From: Alkaliflexus imshenetskii DSM 15055
GTDB taxonomy: Bacteria > Bacteroidota > Bacteroidia > Bacteroidales > Marinilabiliaceae
Length of the DNA: 64,000 nucleotides
Assembly (NCBI RefSeq): GCF_000517065.1
Contig: NZ_KI912105.1
Location: 913,308 to 977,307 of the forward strand
Direction: 5' to 3'
Of this stretch, positions 26,129-37,043 are shown piece by piece (position 1 is the first letter of the stretch; each line of letters opens with the position of its first letter). The position numbers and the translations under genes are program-made. Below the pieces are notes generated by a model that saw only the letters and a program-made list of their open reading frames with translations, was not told the origin of the DNA and made no database searches.

Positions 26129-29100
26129 TTAGAAGATGTATCTCAAACCAATCTGGGCACTCCATGTACTGGCAGTAGATAATACATCTACAAAAGATTG
26201 AGTAGGCAACTCGCCACCTACCTGATTCATACGAAATGTAGGAATTCCTTCAGCATCGTTTCCGGCATACTGCAAAAGCGGTATGTTCTCAAAGCTTCCG
26301 GTAACCTGACGTTTTAGCACACCCCAATCGGAGTTCAGGAAGTTTCCGGCATTGAGCAAATCAAAACTAACTTGCAGTGTATGTTTGCGATTTCCGGCAT
26401 TCACAATTACATCCTGTAGTACTTTAAAATCAAATCTGTGATTCCATGGCATGAGTACACCAAAACGCTCAGCATATTTGCCTTTATTGGCACTCAGATA
26501 TTTGTCCTGATCTACATAGTTCCAGAAAGCCTGACGCTGAGCGGCAGCAGTATGCACCACATTACCTCCACTTACAATATCCACAAAGCGAATTTCGGTA
26601 TCGTCTTTAGGAATATACATCAAATCAAAGGAGTAACCATCGTTGTTGATGTCGTTTGAATAGATATAGTTCAGACGTCCCTGATTTGATCCCTGATAAT
26701 AAAGAGAGAAAGTAGTTGCTAAATTACGCGAATATTCAGCTTTATAGCTTATTGCTCCAACCACACGATGTGGTATGTTAAAACTTGAATAGCTTAAATC
26801 GGGATAGTTGGCACCATCAACAGTTGGGTTTACACTCCATACTGAAACAGCCGTAGAGCCGGGGTTGGCAGTGAAATCCTTAGCCATAGCATACGTATAG
26901 GCCAGTGAACCAAAGAAACCATTGCTAAAGCCACGTGAAATCTGGGTAGTTAATGAGTAACTGTGACCTTTGCTTACATTGTCGAGAACAATGGCCGATG
27001 CAACTCCCGAATTAATTCTGCGGTCGCCAGCAGCGTACAATGGTCTGTTATCGGGTCCGGCAAGTGTTCCGCCAGAAGCCGGAGTAGAGTTGGCATTACG
27101 TTGAATAATGGCGTTGATATCTTTTGTATAGATACCTTCGATGGTGAGCACGGTGTTTTGTGGCAACTTAAAGTCGGCAGCCAGGTTGTTTCGCCACACC
27201 TGAGGCATTCTAAAATCTTTAGAAACAAGCGCGATGGAGCCTGGAGCAACGTTGGCAGGCTGTTGTGCGAACTTATTCACGTGAGCAAAAGGATCCGCAG
27301 AAAAGCCAAGATTCATATCGGAAATAGTGGCAGCAGAGCTAATCTCAACAGTATTTTGCAACACCCCACTATTGGTTGGCTGATTGGTAAACCATACAAA
27401 AGGCAAGCGACCAGTAAAAATACCTGAACCACCTCGCACTTTGATGTTCTGCTCACTGTCCACATCCCAGTTAAAGCCAAAACGGGGTGAGAAAAGCACT
27501 TTGGCATCCGGCCATGAACCCACATCCAGCTTTTCGGGATTACCGTTTAAATCCTGAAATGTTAATGCTTCGATAGCTGGGTTGGGCAACAAGTCATCAA
27601 AGAAGAAAGGCCTATCGAAACGAATTCCTCCCGTAAGACGCAAACGATCATTCACCTGAAACTCGTCCTGAAGGTATACAGAACCAAGACCGAAGTTCAG
27701 CTCAGCATATCCATCGCCAGCACCTTCATAAGGGTAGGTTAAACCAAACACTGTAGGCAATGCACCATTTATAAATGCATCCATCGATGCAAAACGGTAA
27801 TAAGATGTACCGTATCTCTTATAGCTGTTTCCAAAATAGAGACGATCAAACGAGATACCGGCCGTAAGGGTGTGTTTACCAAGATAATAGCTCAAATTAT
27901 TGGTGAATGTGAAAACGTTGTTTTTCACATCATTGTCAAAACTAAAAAGCTCATAACCAAACGACATGTATGGATCGCCATCCTGATAAATGTCCACAAA
28001 CGGAAAGATATCGCTTCCACTTGAACGGGTATCGCGAATTTTGGTATAAGTTACCAGCATCTTGTTTGAAAGGTTGCTGCCGAGCACACTGTTCAATTCA
28101 CCTGTAAATGAGTGTACCGTGTTCAGCAAACCATAAAATGCGTTGCTGTAAGCCATTGATTTCTCACTCACACGACCGAATGATGAACGTGGGTTTGGCG
28201 CACTTGTAGCATTGATACCCTGGTCGTTCTCAGAACGTACAGTATTGTATCGCAAAGTCAAACGGTGGTTATAGTCAATATTCCAATCCAAACGAGCCAG
28301 AAACTTGTGGTTATCGCTGTTAAAATTGCCAAATCCCTGGTAATCTCCGGGATTGTAACCATGCTGGTTTATCAGATGGTTCTTCATTCTTTCCAAATCG
28401 GCCACTGTAGCTCTGGAAATATAAGCATCAGGGTTGGCGTTGATGCCATTTGCCGGGTCGGAAGGACGCCAGTTAATGCCTGGGAAAGACGATGATTCTA
28501 TTTCGCCATTCACAAAAAAGAAGAGCTTATTCTCGATGATTGGGCCACCTACACGTCCGCCATAAGTTTTAGTAGTGGTCTTTTCAAGATCCAGCTCAGC
28601 GTCACCAACTTTATCGCCATTAAATGATTTATCACGATAATAGGTATATACTGAACCTTTATACTGGTTGTCGCCACTGCGGGTGATGGCATTGACGTTG
28701 GCACCCGTAAAATTGGACTGGCGCACATCAAAAGGAGCAATGTTTACACTAATTTCCTGAATGGCATCAAGACTTATTGGCTGAGCATCTCCACCGGGCA
28801 GGTTTCTGGAACTCAATCCAAAGTTGTTATTGAAGTTAGCACCATCGATGGTAATGTTATTGTATCTGCCATCGCGGCCTGCAAAACTGCTTCCTGCTCC
28901 TGCCTGGGGTGTTAAACGGGTAAAATCATTCAAACTACGATTGATGGTAGGTAGAGAATTAATCTCTTCACTACTTACGTTGGTTGATGCGCCGGTTTTT
29001 TGGGTGCTGAAGGCAGAATTTTTATACCCAACTACCACAACTTCTCCTAAGTCAACTGCGTCGTCGCGAAGGGTAACATTCAACACAAAAACCTGACCCA

Positions 29101-29389
29101 ACAAAAGCGTAATGTCGCTGTAAGATTCCGCACGGTAACCAATAAAAGAGATGTTTACCTCATAGGGGCCGCCGGGACGCATGCCCTGAATTGAATAGTA
29201 ACCCTCGGCATTTGATATGGCTGCATACTGTGTGCCTGATGGCTTATGCACCGCAACAACAGTAGCTCCGGGAAGGGTCTCCTGTGCACCACCGGTAATT
29301 CGTCCGCTTATACCCGATGTGGTAACCTGGGTAAAAGCCACCGATAATGATGCAGCAAATAACAAGATAAAACTCAGTAATCTTTTCAT
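26129..29389 (-). CDS. TonB-dependent receptor, Oar-like, with carboxypeptidase-like N-terminal domain
   Basis: This 1086-residue outer-membrane protein has a signal peptide (1-20). A CarboxypepD_reg-like domain (about 23-110) shows 'GISGRITGGAQETLPGATVV'. A plug domain (about 125-240) starts after 'LGEVVVVGYK'. A large barrel follows, ending LRYIF. The domain order and long loops recall Oar-type receptors rather than SusC, and no SusD partner is adjacent. It would import or export a bulky substrate using TonB energy; the substrate is unknown. The gene is monocistronic. Confidence 0.88.
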   Translation of the reverse strand: MKRLLSFILLFAASLSVAFTQVTTSGISGRITGGAQETLPGATVVAVHKPSGTQYAAISNAEGYYSIQGMRPGGPYEVNISFIGYRAESYSDITLLLGQVFVLNVTLRDDAVDLGEVVVVGYKNSAFSTQKTGASTNVSSEEINSLPTINRSLNDFTRLTPQAGAGSSFAGRDGRYNNITIDGANFNNNFGLSSRNLPGGDAQPISLDAIQEISVNIAPFDVRQSNFTGANVNAITRSGDNQYKGSVYTYYRDKSFNGDKVGDAELDLEKTTTKTYGGRVGGPIIENKLFFFVNGEIESSSFPGINWRPSDPANGINANPDAYISRATVADLERMKNHLINQHGYNPGDYQGFGNFNSDNHKFLARLDWNIDYNHRLTLRYNTVRSENDQGINATSAPNPRSSFGRVSEKSMAYSNAFYGLLNTVHSFTGELNSVLGSNLSNKMLVTYTKIRDTRSSGSDIFPFVDIYQDGDPYMSFGYELFSFDNDVKNNVFTFTNNLSYYLGKHTLTAGISFDRLYFGNSYKRYGTSYYRFASMDAFINGALPTVFGLTYPYEGAGDGYAELNFGLGSVYLQDEFQVNDRLRLTGGIRFDRPFFFDDLLPNPAIEALTFQDLNGNPEKLDVGSWPDAKVLFSPRFGFNWDVDSEQNIKVRGGSGIFTGRLPFVWFTNQPTNSGVLQNTVEISSAATISDMNLGFSADPFAHVNKFAQQPANVAPGSIALVSKDFRMPQVWRNNLAADFKLPQNTVLTIEGIYTKDINAIIQRNANSTPASGGTLAGPDNRPLYAAGDRRINSGVASAIVLDNVSKGHSYSLTTQISRGFSNGFFGSLAYTYAMAKDFTANPGSTAVSVWSVNPTVDGANYPDLSYSSFNIPHRVVGAISYKAEYSRNLATTFSLYYQGSNQGRLNYIYSNDINNDGYSFDLMYIPKDDTEIRFVDIVSGGNVVHTAAAQRQAFWNYVDQDKYLSANKGKYAERFGVLMPWNHRFDFKVLQDVIVNAGNRKHTLQVSFDLLNAGNFLNSDWGVLKRQVTGSFENIPLLQYAGNDAEGIPTFRMNQVGGELPTQSFVDVLSTASTWSAQIGLRYIF

Positions 29390-29488
29390 GAATTAGTCAG
29401 AATTTGAAATAAAATATTTAAAAATATGAATCAAAACTAAGGATTGGTGTTTGCCTTGATGTTGCCTAAATATTATACTACCGTTAAT

Positions 29489-29651
29489 TCTGAACACGCA
29501 GAAAAAACTGTAGCAGATGACCATTTAGAAAGACATCCACAAACAACAGAATACTAAAAAAAAGATTACCTGGCTTTCTATGTTATTATCAGAGGAATAC
29601 AACTTCACCTTCAACTAATCTGAACAGCAGAAAAGACTCTACAAATGACCA
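29489..29651. repeat. Direct repeat of about 35 bp, two copies
   Basis: Copy A at 29489-29523 and copy B at 29619-29651 both begin TCTGAACA and end ATGACCA. They differ by three substitutions and two single-base gaps, with starts 130 bp apart. They lie upstream of the TonB receptor gene in the 29390-29742 gap, which otherwise shows nothing. Confidence 0.55.
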
Positions 29652-29742
29652 AAATCAGAGAATAACCGACAGTTAAGATAATAACAGAAAATTAATGTTC
29701 AAGTATAGGATGATTTCAGATGAAAAACAAAAATATTTATCA

Positions 29743-30645
29743 TCATTTTCGTTTCGTAAAGTTTAGAAAAAGTAACGATGCAGCTATGATCAACATACCA
29801 GTTATCGAGTAAATATCTGGCTGTTCATCTACCAAAATTATCCAGCTTAAAATAGCGCCACTAACCGGAATTAAAAACTTCCATACATTTAATTCCGAAA
29901 CTTTTACTCCGGGGCGTTGTATTAGCGAAAACCAGATGGAGAATGCAGCAGCTGAGAGGAACGCCAGCCAGCCCAATGAGAAATAATACACCGCTGGAAA
30001 TGGTTCACGATGCAACCCTTCCAAAGGAATCGATATCAGAAATAACATAACACCACCCAGCACCAGCGAGAACGAACTCAATACCATGGCTGATACACCT
30101 TTTGATTTTCGCGACACCAACACGTTGGCAAAACCCGATGAGATGTTGTTCAAAATCAAGAGCCCAATACCAACCAGTTCCATCTCGCCACGCATTTGTA
30201 TTGTAGTGCGCCCCAAAGTAATAATGGCAATGCCTGCCACACCTACCAAAATACTGAGTGTTTTTACCGGGGTCATACGGTCATTACCCATTGTAAAATG
30301 AGCCACCAGGGCAATAAACAGCGGTGAGGCTCCCACTATCATAGCCCCAAGCGCACCCGGAACCATGCCAATGGCTAAGTAAAAAAGCGCGTACTGAATA
30401 AAAATCTGTATAAATGAAATCAGAACAACGTAACCGGGGTTTAACAGTATCTCGCGAAGGTACCGTCGTGGGTTGCCAAACCATATAAAAAGCATGAAAC
30501 CCGCTAGCATAAAACGATAGCCTGCAAATTGAAAGGGTGTATGATACTCAAGACCTATTTTAACCCCCACAAAAGCTGTTGACCAGAGCCAACATGCCAC
30601 AATAGCTAAAAACGGGGTGCTTTTCAAAAATTTTCTCATCATCAA
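29743..30645 (-). CDS. EamA/DMT-superfamily permease
   Basis: The 300-residue protein has about ten hydrophobic segments in two similar halves, the usual EamA arrangement. The first helix contains 'CWLWSTAFVGVKIGLEYHTPFQFAGYRF', and the second half begins near 'MELVGIGLLILNNISSGFANVLVSRKSKG'. It is an inner-membrane drug/metabolite transporter family member, often an exporter of amino acids or metabolites; substrate cannot be predicted. The gene stands alone between the TonB receptor and the V-ATPase operon, on the same strand as both. Confidence 0.88.
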   Translation of the reverse strand: MMMRKFLKSTPFLAIVACWLWSTAFVGVKIGLEYHTPFQFAGYRFMLAGFMLFIWFGNPRRYLREILLNPGYVVLISFIQIFIQYALFYLAIGMVPGALGAMIVGASPLFIALVAHFTMGNDRMTPVKTLSILVGVAGIAIITLGRTTIQMRGEMELVGIGLLILNNISSGFANVLVSRKSKGVSAMVLSSFSLVLGGVMLFLISIPLEGLHREPFPAVYYFSLGWLAFLSAAAFSIWFSLIQRPGVKVSELNVWKFLIPVSGAILSWIILVDEQPDIYSITGMLIIAASLLFLNFTKRK

Positions 30646-30851
30646 AACAAAATCACACTTAATAGACCTGAACTATCAGCCATGCTTATCTTCATGGCAA
30701 TAGATTGCGAAATTCACTCACTAAACCAAGAATCACTCTTCTGCGAATCTTTTACAATAAATCAATCTGCAAAAATGGCAAATTATATCATAGTAACCAT
30801 TTAATTAAGCCGTATCCGTCAATATAAGGCTGGACTGATAAACAGACAGAC

Positions 30852-30888
30852 AAAAAAACCGCCTGAATCAGTTGATACAGACGGTTTT
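30852..30888 (-). terminator. Terminator of the V-ATPase operon
   Basis: aaaaccgcctg (from 30855) pairs with cagacggtttt (to 30888) with one mismatch; the inner part can extend through tca/tga. On the minus strand the stem runs into T7. It is 26 nt after the subunit K stop. Confidence 0.75.
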
Positions 30889-30913
30889 GAGAAAGTTTTC
30901 GGTCTTAATATGA

Positions 30914-31396
<483 letters not shown>

Positions 31397-31399
31397 TTA

Positions 31400-33235
31400 T
31401 TATTCTACACTCTTTTCGGCAAAAGGCGTGTAACGCTTTCCGCCACCGGAAAAACCGGCATTCTTATAAAACTCTACAAAAGTCAAACGAATGGGGTGAA
31501 CAAAAGCACCCAAGCCAGCCATGAATAGGGTCATTCCGTGACCTATTACCAGAATTATTATCATCACCAAGGGCCCAAACACAATATTGTCGGGACTGAG
31601 ACTCATGGCCAATTCATTGAACACAAATCCAAGTATTGCGCTCGATACACCCAGTGCAAACAACCTGATATACGACAGTAAGTCACCTATTAATCCGGTT
31701 GCCATGCCATATACATCCCACAAACCGGCAAGAAAATTCATAACCACATTTCGTCTGGGATTATTCAAAAGCAATATCAATGCAGCTGAAACAAGCAGCA
31801 CCACATTCATCGCAATTTTACCCGCCGAAGCACTCAACACCTCAGCCTGACCAAGTGCGTATGTGGTTCCTCCGCCGATGATTAAAAGCAACCATCCTAT
31901 TGTGGAATAGGTGTAGGCAAACCCCTTTGTTATTGTGATATTGATTACTTTCAGCACCATACCAAACAGTATCTGAATAACGCCAAGTATCAATGCCAAC
32001 GTAAACATCTTATCGGTATCAATCATAAATCGTTTGGCGCTTTCGAGCCAGGCGATTTCTGAATTGAGCAAATCGATTCCAAAGAAAGTTCCGGTGAGCG
32101 CACCAAACAATACCGTAGCTCCACCTAACCATTGAGCCAGAGTGAGGATACTGCGCATTTTGGTATCTTTAATCTTGAATTTTAACCAGATGGTGGCAAA
32201 TAAAATAAGCAAACCATAACCGGCATCGCCCAGCGAGAAACCAAAAAACAGCATGTAAAATGGGGCAAAGAAAGGAACAAGGTCCAGCTCTTTGTGATTT
32301 GGCAACTCATACAAATCGCCAATAACCTCAAACACGCGGGCAAACTTATTGTTCTTTAGCTGTACCGGCACCTTTTCATCCTCTGTTGGCTTCTGAACCA
32401 CATAGAGCACATTCTTTTCGTCGAGACTCCGATTAAGCTCCTCAATTTTTGGTTTGGGCACGTACCCTTCAATAATCATGACGCGCTCCTCCACGTGACC
32501 TGTGGTTTGATGATAGGCGTTTGTCTCGTCCAACTCGGCCTTTAACTCATCCGCATAACCATTCAGGAGTCCTAAACAATGAGCCGAAATCAAATCCAAC
32601 TCATGATTCAACTTCACTGTCTCATCCTTTATCTCAGACTGCTCCTGACGAATTTCAGACAACGATTTTTCAGGCAGATGCAACTCATCCACTCCAGGCA
32701 GTTCAATAACATCAACAGGTTTGGATTCAGACTTTTCTATCTTCACAAAATAACGATACCCTGCATGATCATTGATCACCTCAATGTAATGCTCTGCTTC
32801 CCATTGTGGATCATATCGCTTATCCTTGCAAACAAGGAACCGAAACCACAAGCCTTTCTCAGATAACTTCTCTATGACAGACGGAGAAAAATCACCCCAC
32901 GGGAGCAGCTGCTGAGCCTCTTTATCCAGACTTCCGGCCTGCTGATTTTTCTGTTCCAACAAGCCCTCTATTTCCCTGATGCGCGCAAGCACATCGCGTC
33001 CATGGTCAAATACTGGCGAAGCACCTGCTATTTCGGCACCTTTAACCCGCTCGCCGAGGTAACGAACCGTTCGCAGCAAATCGTTGTATGCCCTGAACAT
33101 GTCCTGGATATCGGTAGAAGGCTCATGCTTTTTGGTCTCAATGTGCAGCACACCAAGCCGTTTAAGCTCCTTCAGGAATGCCTTGTAATCAGCATGAAAT
33201 ACCAGGAAGGAATATCTCATCATTGGTACTATCAT
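31400..33235 (-). CDS. V-type ATPase subunit I (membrane stator, a subunit)
   Basis: This 611-residue protein has a cytoplasmic coiled-coil half (about 1-325, opening 'MIVPMMRYSFLVFHADYKAF') and a membrane half of about seven or eight segments. The arginine-bearing helix 'GDLLSYIRLFALGVSSAIL' near 510-530 lines the ion path opposite the ring glutamate. It connects the catalytic head to the membrane and carries the half-channels. Its start overlaps the subunit D stop by 4 nt, which indicates translational coupling. Confidence 0.93.
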   Translation of the reverse strand: MIVPMMRYSFLVFHADYKAFLKELKRLGVLHIETKKHEPSTDIQDMFRAYNDLLRTVRYLGERVKGAEIAGASPVFDHGRDVLARIREIEGLLEQKNQQAGSLDKEAQQLLPWGDFSPSVIEKLSEKGLWFRFLVCKDKRYDPQWEAEHYIEVINDHAGYRYFVKIEKSESKPVDVIELPGVDELHLPEKSLSEIRQEQSEIKDETVKLNHELDLISAHCLGLLNGYADELKAELDETNAYHQTTGHVEERVMIIEGYVPKPKIEELNRSLDEKNVLYVVQKPTEDEKVPVQLKNNKFARVFEVIGDLYELPNHKELDLVPFFAPFYMLFFGFSLGDAGYGLLILFATIWLKFKIKDTKMRSILTLAQWLGGATVLFGALTGTFFGIDLLNSEIAWLESAKRFMIDTDKMFTLALILGVIQILFGMVLKVINITITKGFAYTYSTIGWLLLIIGGGTTYALGQAEVLSASAGKIAMNVVLLVSAALILLLNNPRRNVVMNFLAGLWDVYGMATGLIGDLLSYIRLFALGVSSAILGFVFNELAMSLSPDNIVFGPLVMIIILVIGHGMTLFMAGLGAFVHPIRLTFVEFYKNAGFSGGGKRYTPFAEKSVE

Positions 33236-33831
33236 AGCTCCACCTCCTCCTGTTGACGGGTTTTTACAATCTTCTGCGCTGACTTGGAGAGGTTTTCCTC
33301 ATCTTCGAGGAAACGTTTGATTTTACGCATGGCATCTTCAAATCCCGGAATCTGCACTTTCTCATAAAGGTTCACCTTTTGAGTGGTCTTTTTCCTGGCA
33401 TTGTCGAGCAGCTCCATCTTGCGAAGCCAAACCTCCCGGTTTATACTAATTTCGGCCAGTTTCCTAAGGATGTCAATTCCATCGGCAAACCAAACAGGAC
33501 GTGTAAACGGGTTGTAAGCGGCGATTTCAAACTTAACTTCATCCAGAAGAGGGGTTTGAACACCGGCAATCTTCTTAACCGATAGTACCACATCCTCCAC
33601 CCTTAGCAACGAGGCATCGAACTCACCCCAAAGCCGAACCATGTCGTCATATCGGGATAGTTCCCTTTTCAGCTCATCCTCGAGCGTTGCAGCCTGGTCT
33701 TTGGCACGCTTCACTTCACTGCGCAACGCCGATTCTTTATTCTTCAGCGTTGGCAATGCCCTGAGGCGCACCTTCAGTTGCTTGTCGAGCGTTTGAAGGG
33801 ATGTTTTATTATATTGAAATTTTATCGACAT
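33232..33831 (-). CDS. V-type ATPase subunit D (central shaft)
   Basis: The 199-residue protein is almost wholly helical, with long heptad runs at both ends ('KIARPT'-like central segment replaced by 'AGVQTPLLDEVKFEI'). It forms the rotating central axle inside the A3B3 head. Subunit F normally caps this shaft, but no F gene is found in the operon. The gene begins 99 nt after subunit B, in a gap that shows nothing else, and overlaps subunit I by 4 nt. Confidence 0.88.
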   Translation of the reverse strand: MSIKFQYNKTSLQTLDKQLKVRLRALPTLKNKESALRSEVKRAKDQAATLEDELKRELSRYDDMVRLWGEFDASLLRVEDVVLSVKKIAGVQTPLLDEVKFEIAAYNPFTRPVWFADGIDILRKLAEISINREVWLRKMELLDNARKKTTQKVNLYEKVQIPGFEDAMRKIKRFLEDEENLSKSAQKIVKTRQQEEVEL

Positions 33832-33930
33832 CTTAATATACGATATTTATTGATTCAGATGTCGGGAACGCAAATCTCCTGAACAAGGATATTGGCTGCG
33901 CGCCCATAAATCACGCATCAGAATCAGATT

Positions 33931-35250
33931 TTACTGAACCCAGTACTTTTCGGTAAACTCCTGCTTCACACCCACTTCGGCCTTATTAAAGTGTTTGCTA
34001 AACAATTCCCAGGAGATGTTGAGCATGGTATCGGTGTCTACGTTTACATCGATGGCAAGTAACCGCTCTGAATAAGCCTTGGCAAACTCCAGGGTACGCT
34101 CATCGTAATCGGTCAGATCGAAACCATTTTCCAGTTTGGTACGGGCGTTGGCTGCATCGGCATATAGACGCACAGCGGCGTTCATCACCTGCGGGTGATC
34201 TTCACGTGTTTGCTTACCTATCACTAACTGCTTCAGCCGTGAAAGTGAGCGGAACGGGTCAACAATAACCTTTCCGATTTCAGTATCCCGGCGCAGAAAC
34301 AGCTGTCCCTCGGTGATGTAACCTGTGTTATCGGGGATAGCGTGTGTAATATCACCACCCGAAAGCGTAGTTACCGCGATGATGGTTATGGAACCACCCG
34401 ATGGAAACTGAACCGCCTTCTCGTAGATACGTGCCAGGTCAGAGTATAGCGAACCGGGCATACTATCTTTTGAAGGAATCTGATCCATACGGTTTGATAC
34501 GATACTGAGAGCATCGGCAAAAAGCGTCATATCAGTAAGCAGTACCAGCACACTTTCATTTTTATCCACCGCAAAATACTCTGCAGCAGTAAGGGCCATA
34601 TCAGGAACCAGCAGTCGCTCTACCGGCGGGTTGTCGGTGGTATTTACGAAACTCACAATACGATCCAGCGCACCTGCATTCTCAAATACGTGTTTAAAAA
34701 AGAGGTAATCATCGTTTGTTAAGCCCATACCGCCAAGAATAATCTTATCGGCCTTTGCCCGCAACGCCACGCTGGCCATAACCTGGTTGTAGGGCTGATC
34801 AGGGTCGGCAAAGAATGGGATTTTCTGACCTGACACAAGACTGTTGTTCAGGTCGATACCGGCAATACCGGTGGCAATAAGTTGCGATGGCTGCTTACGG
34901 CGAACAGGGTTAACCGATGGGCTGCCGATGTCACGAACCTCACCTTCGACCTGTGGTCCACCATCGATGGGATCGCCATAGGCGTTGAAGAAACGGCCGC
35001 TCAATTGATCGCTCACACGCAACTGCGGCGGACGACCCATAAAAATCACTTCAGCATCGGTAGGGATACCTTCGGTGCCGGAGAAAACCTGAAGCACCAC
35101 CTGGTCGCCCATAATTTTTACCACCTGCCCCAAACGGCCATGAACGGTAGCCATCTCATCATAACCAACACCGGTGGCTTTTAGCGATACCGTTGCTTTG
35201 GTTATGTTGGTTAACTTGGTATATATTTTTTGAAATGCCTGACTTTCCAT
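33931..35250 (-). CDS. V-type ATPase subunit B (non-catalytic)
   Basis: A 439-residue alpha/beta-type ATPase subunit without a Walker A lysine, as expected for the regulatory B subunit. It has 'LSGRFFNAYGDPIDGGP', 'GGMGLTNDDYLFFKHVFENAG' and 'PSGGSITIIAVTTLSGGDITHAIPDN'-type family stretches. It alternates with subunit A in the head. It starts 26 nt after subunit A. Length is close to the usual 455-465. Confidence 0.95.
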   Translation of the reverse strand: MESQAFQKIYTKLTNITKATVSLKATGVGYDEMATVHGRLGQVVKIMGDQVVLQVFSGTEGIPTDAEVIFMGRPPQLRVSDQLSGRFFNAYGDPIDGGPQVEGEVRDIGSPSVNPVRRKQPSQLIATGIAGIDLNNSLVSGQKIPFFADPDQPYNQVMASVALRAKADKIILGGMGLTNDDYLFFKHVFENAGALDRIVSFVNTTDNPPVERLLVPDMALTAAEYFAVDKNESVLVLLTDMTLFADALSIVSNRMDQIPSKDSMPGSLYSDLARIYEKAVQFPSGGSITIIAVTTLSGGDITHAIPDNTGYITEGQLFLRRDTEIGKVIVDPFRSLSRLKQLVIGKQTREDHPQVMNAAVRLYADAANARTKLENGFDLTDYDERTLEFAKAYSERLLAIDVNVDTDTMLNISWELFSKHFNKAEVGVKQEFTEKYWVQ

Positions 35251-35276
35251 AGTTTAAATTTTACGCTTTTAAAATA

Positions 35277-37043
35277 TTAATTCATCCGCTTTTTCAGAAG
35301 CTCCTGCAGACTGGCTTCATGTTTCGTAAACTGCTCCGATTCAAATTCGGAATAGTTCATCTGCTTGTAGAGGTTTATTACCTCTTTGAAAAATCCGGAC
35401 ACCTCTTCGAAGTTATGGAATTTAAACTCGGAATCAGCCACATCCAATACGCTTGACAGCATATATTGCTGGCGTTTCATGGAAGTTGATGCGTCAATTT
35501 TATCGAATGCATCTTGCTGTAGAATAACAAAGTCAATCAACTCTGATTTCCAATATCTGTCGTGAAACGAGATAGGTACGCTATCATCACCAAGAATATT
35601 GATCTGCTCCATGGCTTCTTTCCCACGGAACAAGATGTCTTTTGCTTTCAGCACGTTACCTAACCACTCTTCACCAACGTTCTTGGTCAGATTTTCCTGC
35701 ACCTCGGGGTATTCCAGATATTTGGAATAACTATCGATGGGGTCAATTGCAGGGTAACGCTTACTGTCGGCACGAGCCTGTGATAGCCCATAGAAACAGC
35801 GGGCAGCTTTACGTGTACTTTCAGTCACCGGCTCTTTGAGGTTACCTCCGGCAGGCGAAACAGTTCCGATAAATGTAATTGAGCCGGTTGCACCATTGGG
35901 CAGATAAACGAATCCGGCACGCGAATAGAAGTTGGATATAACGGCCGATAAGTCCATTGGGAATGCATCAGGTCCGGGAAGCTCTTCCAAACGGTTTGAC
36001 ATCTCACGCAAGGCCTGCGCCCAGCGAGAAGTTGAATCGGCCATCAGCAAAACCTTTAAGCCCATGGAACGGTAATACTCGGCCAATGACATGGCTGTGT
36101 AAACCGATGCTTCACGGGCGGCCACCGGCATGTTGGATGTATTGGCAATGATGGTTGTACGCTCAATAAGTTTGCGCCCTGTGCGTGGGTCATCCAGCTC
36201 GGGAAACTCTGTAAATACTTCCACCACTTCGTTGGCACGCTCACCACAGGCGGCAATAATTACGATGTCGGCTTCGGCTTGTTTGGAGATGGCATGTTGC
36301 AACACTGTTTTTCCTGTACCAAACGGTCCGGGGATAAATCCTGTACCGCCTTCGGTAATTGGGTTTAGCGTATCAATACAACGAACGCCTGTTTCCAACA
36401 ATTTAAACGGACGCGGCTTCTCTTTATAGCTTCTTACGGCCATTTTAACCGGCCACTTCTGAACCATGGTAAGTGGATACTCTGTTCCATCCTCATCGGT
36501 TACTACAGCAATGGTATCATCCACAATGTAATCGCCTTCGGCCACCACAGATTTAACCTTATAACGGCCATCCATTTTAAAAGGCACCATGATTTTATGC
36601 GGAATGCTGTTTTCCATCACTTCGCCCAACCACGAACCGGCAGTAACGCTATCACCTGCTTTGGCAAGTGGCTTGAATGTCCACTTCACATCGCGGTTCA
36701 GAGGATCGGTATATTCTCCCCGTTTAAGGAAGACCCCTTCCATTTTATCTAGATCGTTCTGAAGACCATCATAGTTCCGGGAAAGGATGCCGGGACCAAG
36801 GGTAACCTCGAGCATGTGACCCTGAAACTCAACTGCCGAGCCAACACGAAGTCCGCGCGTGCTCTCAAAAACCTGCACGTAGGCATTTACGCCCACCACT
36901 TTGATAACCTCAGCCATGAGCCGTTCATCGTTATGAACGATGAAACAGATTTCATTTTGCGCCACCGGTCCGTTTACTTCAACGATTACCAGGTTGGCGA
37001 CTATTCCGGCTACCTTTCCGGTGGTTTTATTTTTTCTTTCCAT
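35277..37043 (-). CDS. V-type ATPase subunit A (catalytic)
   Basis: The 588-residue catalytic subunit has the P-loop GPFGTGKTVL near 230-240. The catalytic glutamate lies in 'ACGERANEVVEV', and 'MADSTSRWAQALREMSNRLEELPG' is an arginine-finger-facing region. The non-homologous insert typical of V-type A subunits is present near 120-190. It hydrolyses or makes ATP. Its start overlaps the DUF2764 gene by 17 nt. Confidence 0.96.
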   Translation of the reverse strand: MERKNKTTGKVAGIVANLVIVEVNGPVAQNEICFIVHNDERLMAEVIKVVGVNAYVQVFESTRGLRVGSAVEFQGHMLEVTLGPGILSRNYDGLQNDLDKMEGVFLKRGEYTDPLNRDVKWTFKPLAKAGDSVTAGSWLGEVMENSIPHKIMVPFKMDGRYKVKSVVAEGDYIVDDTIAVVTDEDGTEYPLTMVQKWPVKMAVRSYKEKPRPFKLLETGVRCIDTLNPITEGGTGFIPGPFGTGKTVLQHAISKQAEADIVIIAACGERANEVVEVFTEFPELDDPRTGRKLIERTTIIANTSNMPVAAREASVYTAMSLAEYYRSMGLKVLLMADSTSRWAQALREMSNRLEELPGPDAFPMDLSAVISNFYSRAGFVYLPNGATGSITFIGTVSPAGGNLKEPVTESTRKAARCFYGLSQARADSKRYPAIDPIDSYSKYLEYPEVQENLTKNVGEEWLGNVLKAKDILFRGKEAMEQINILGDDSVPISFHDRYWKSELIDFVILQQDAFDKIDASTSMKRQQYMLSSVLDVADSEFKFHNFEEVSGFFKEVINLYKQMNYSEFESEQFTKHEASLQELLKKRMN

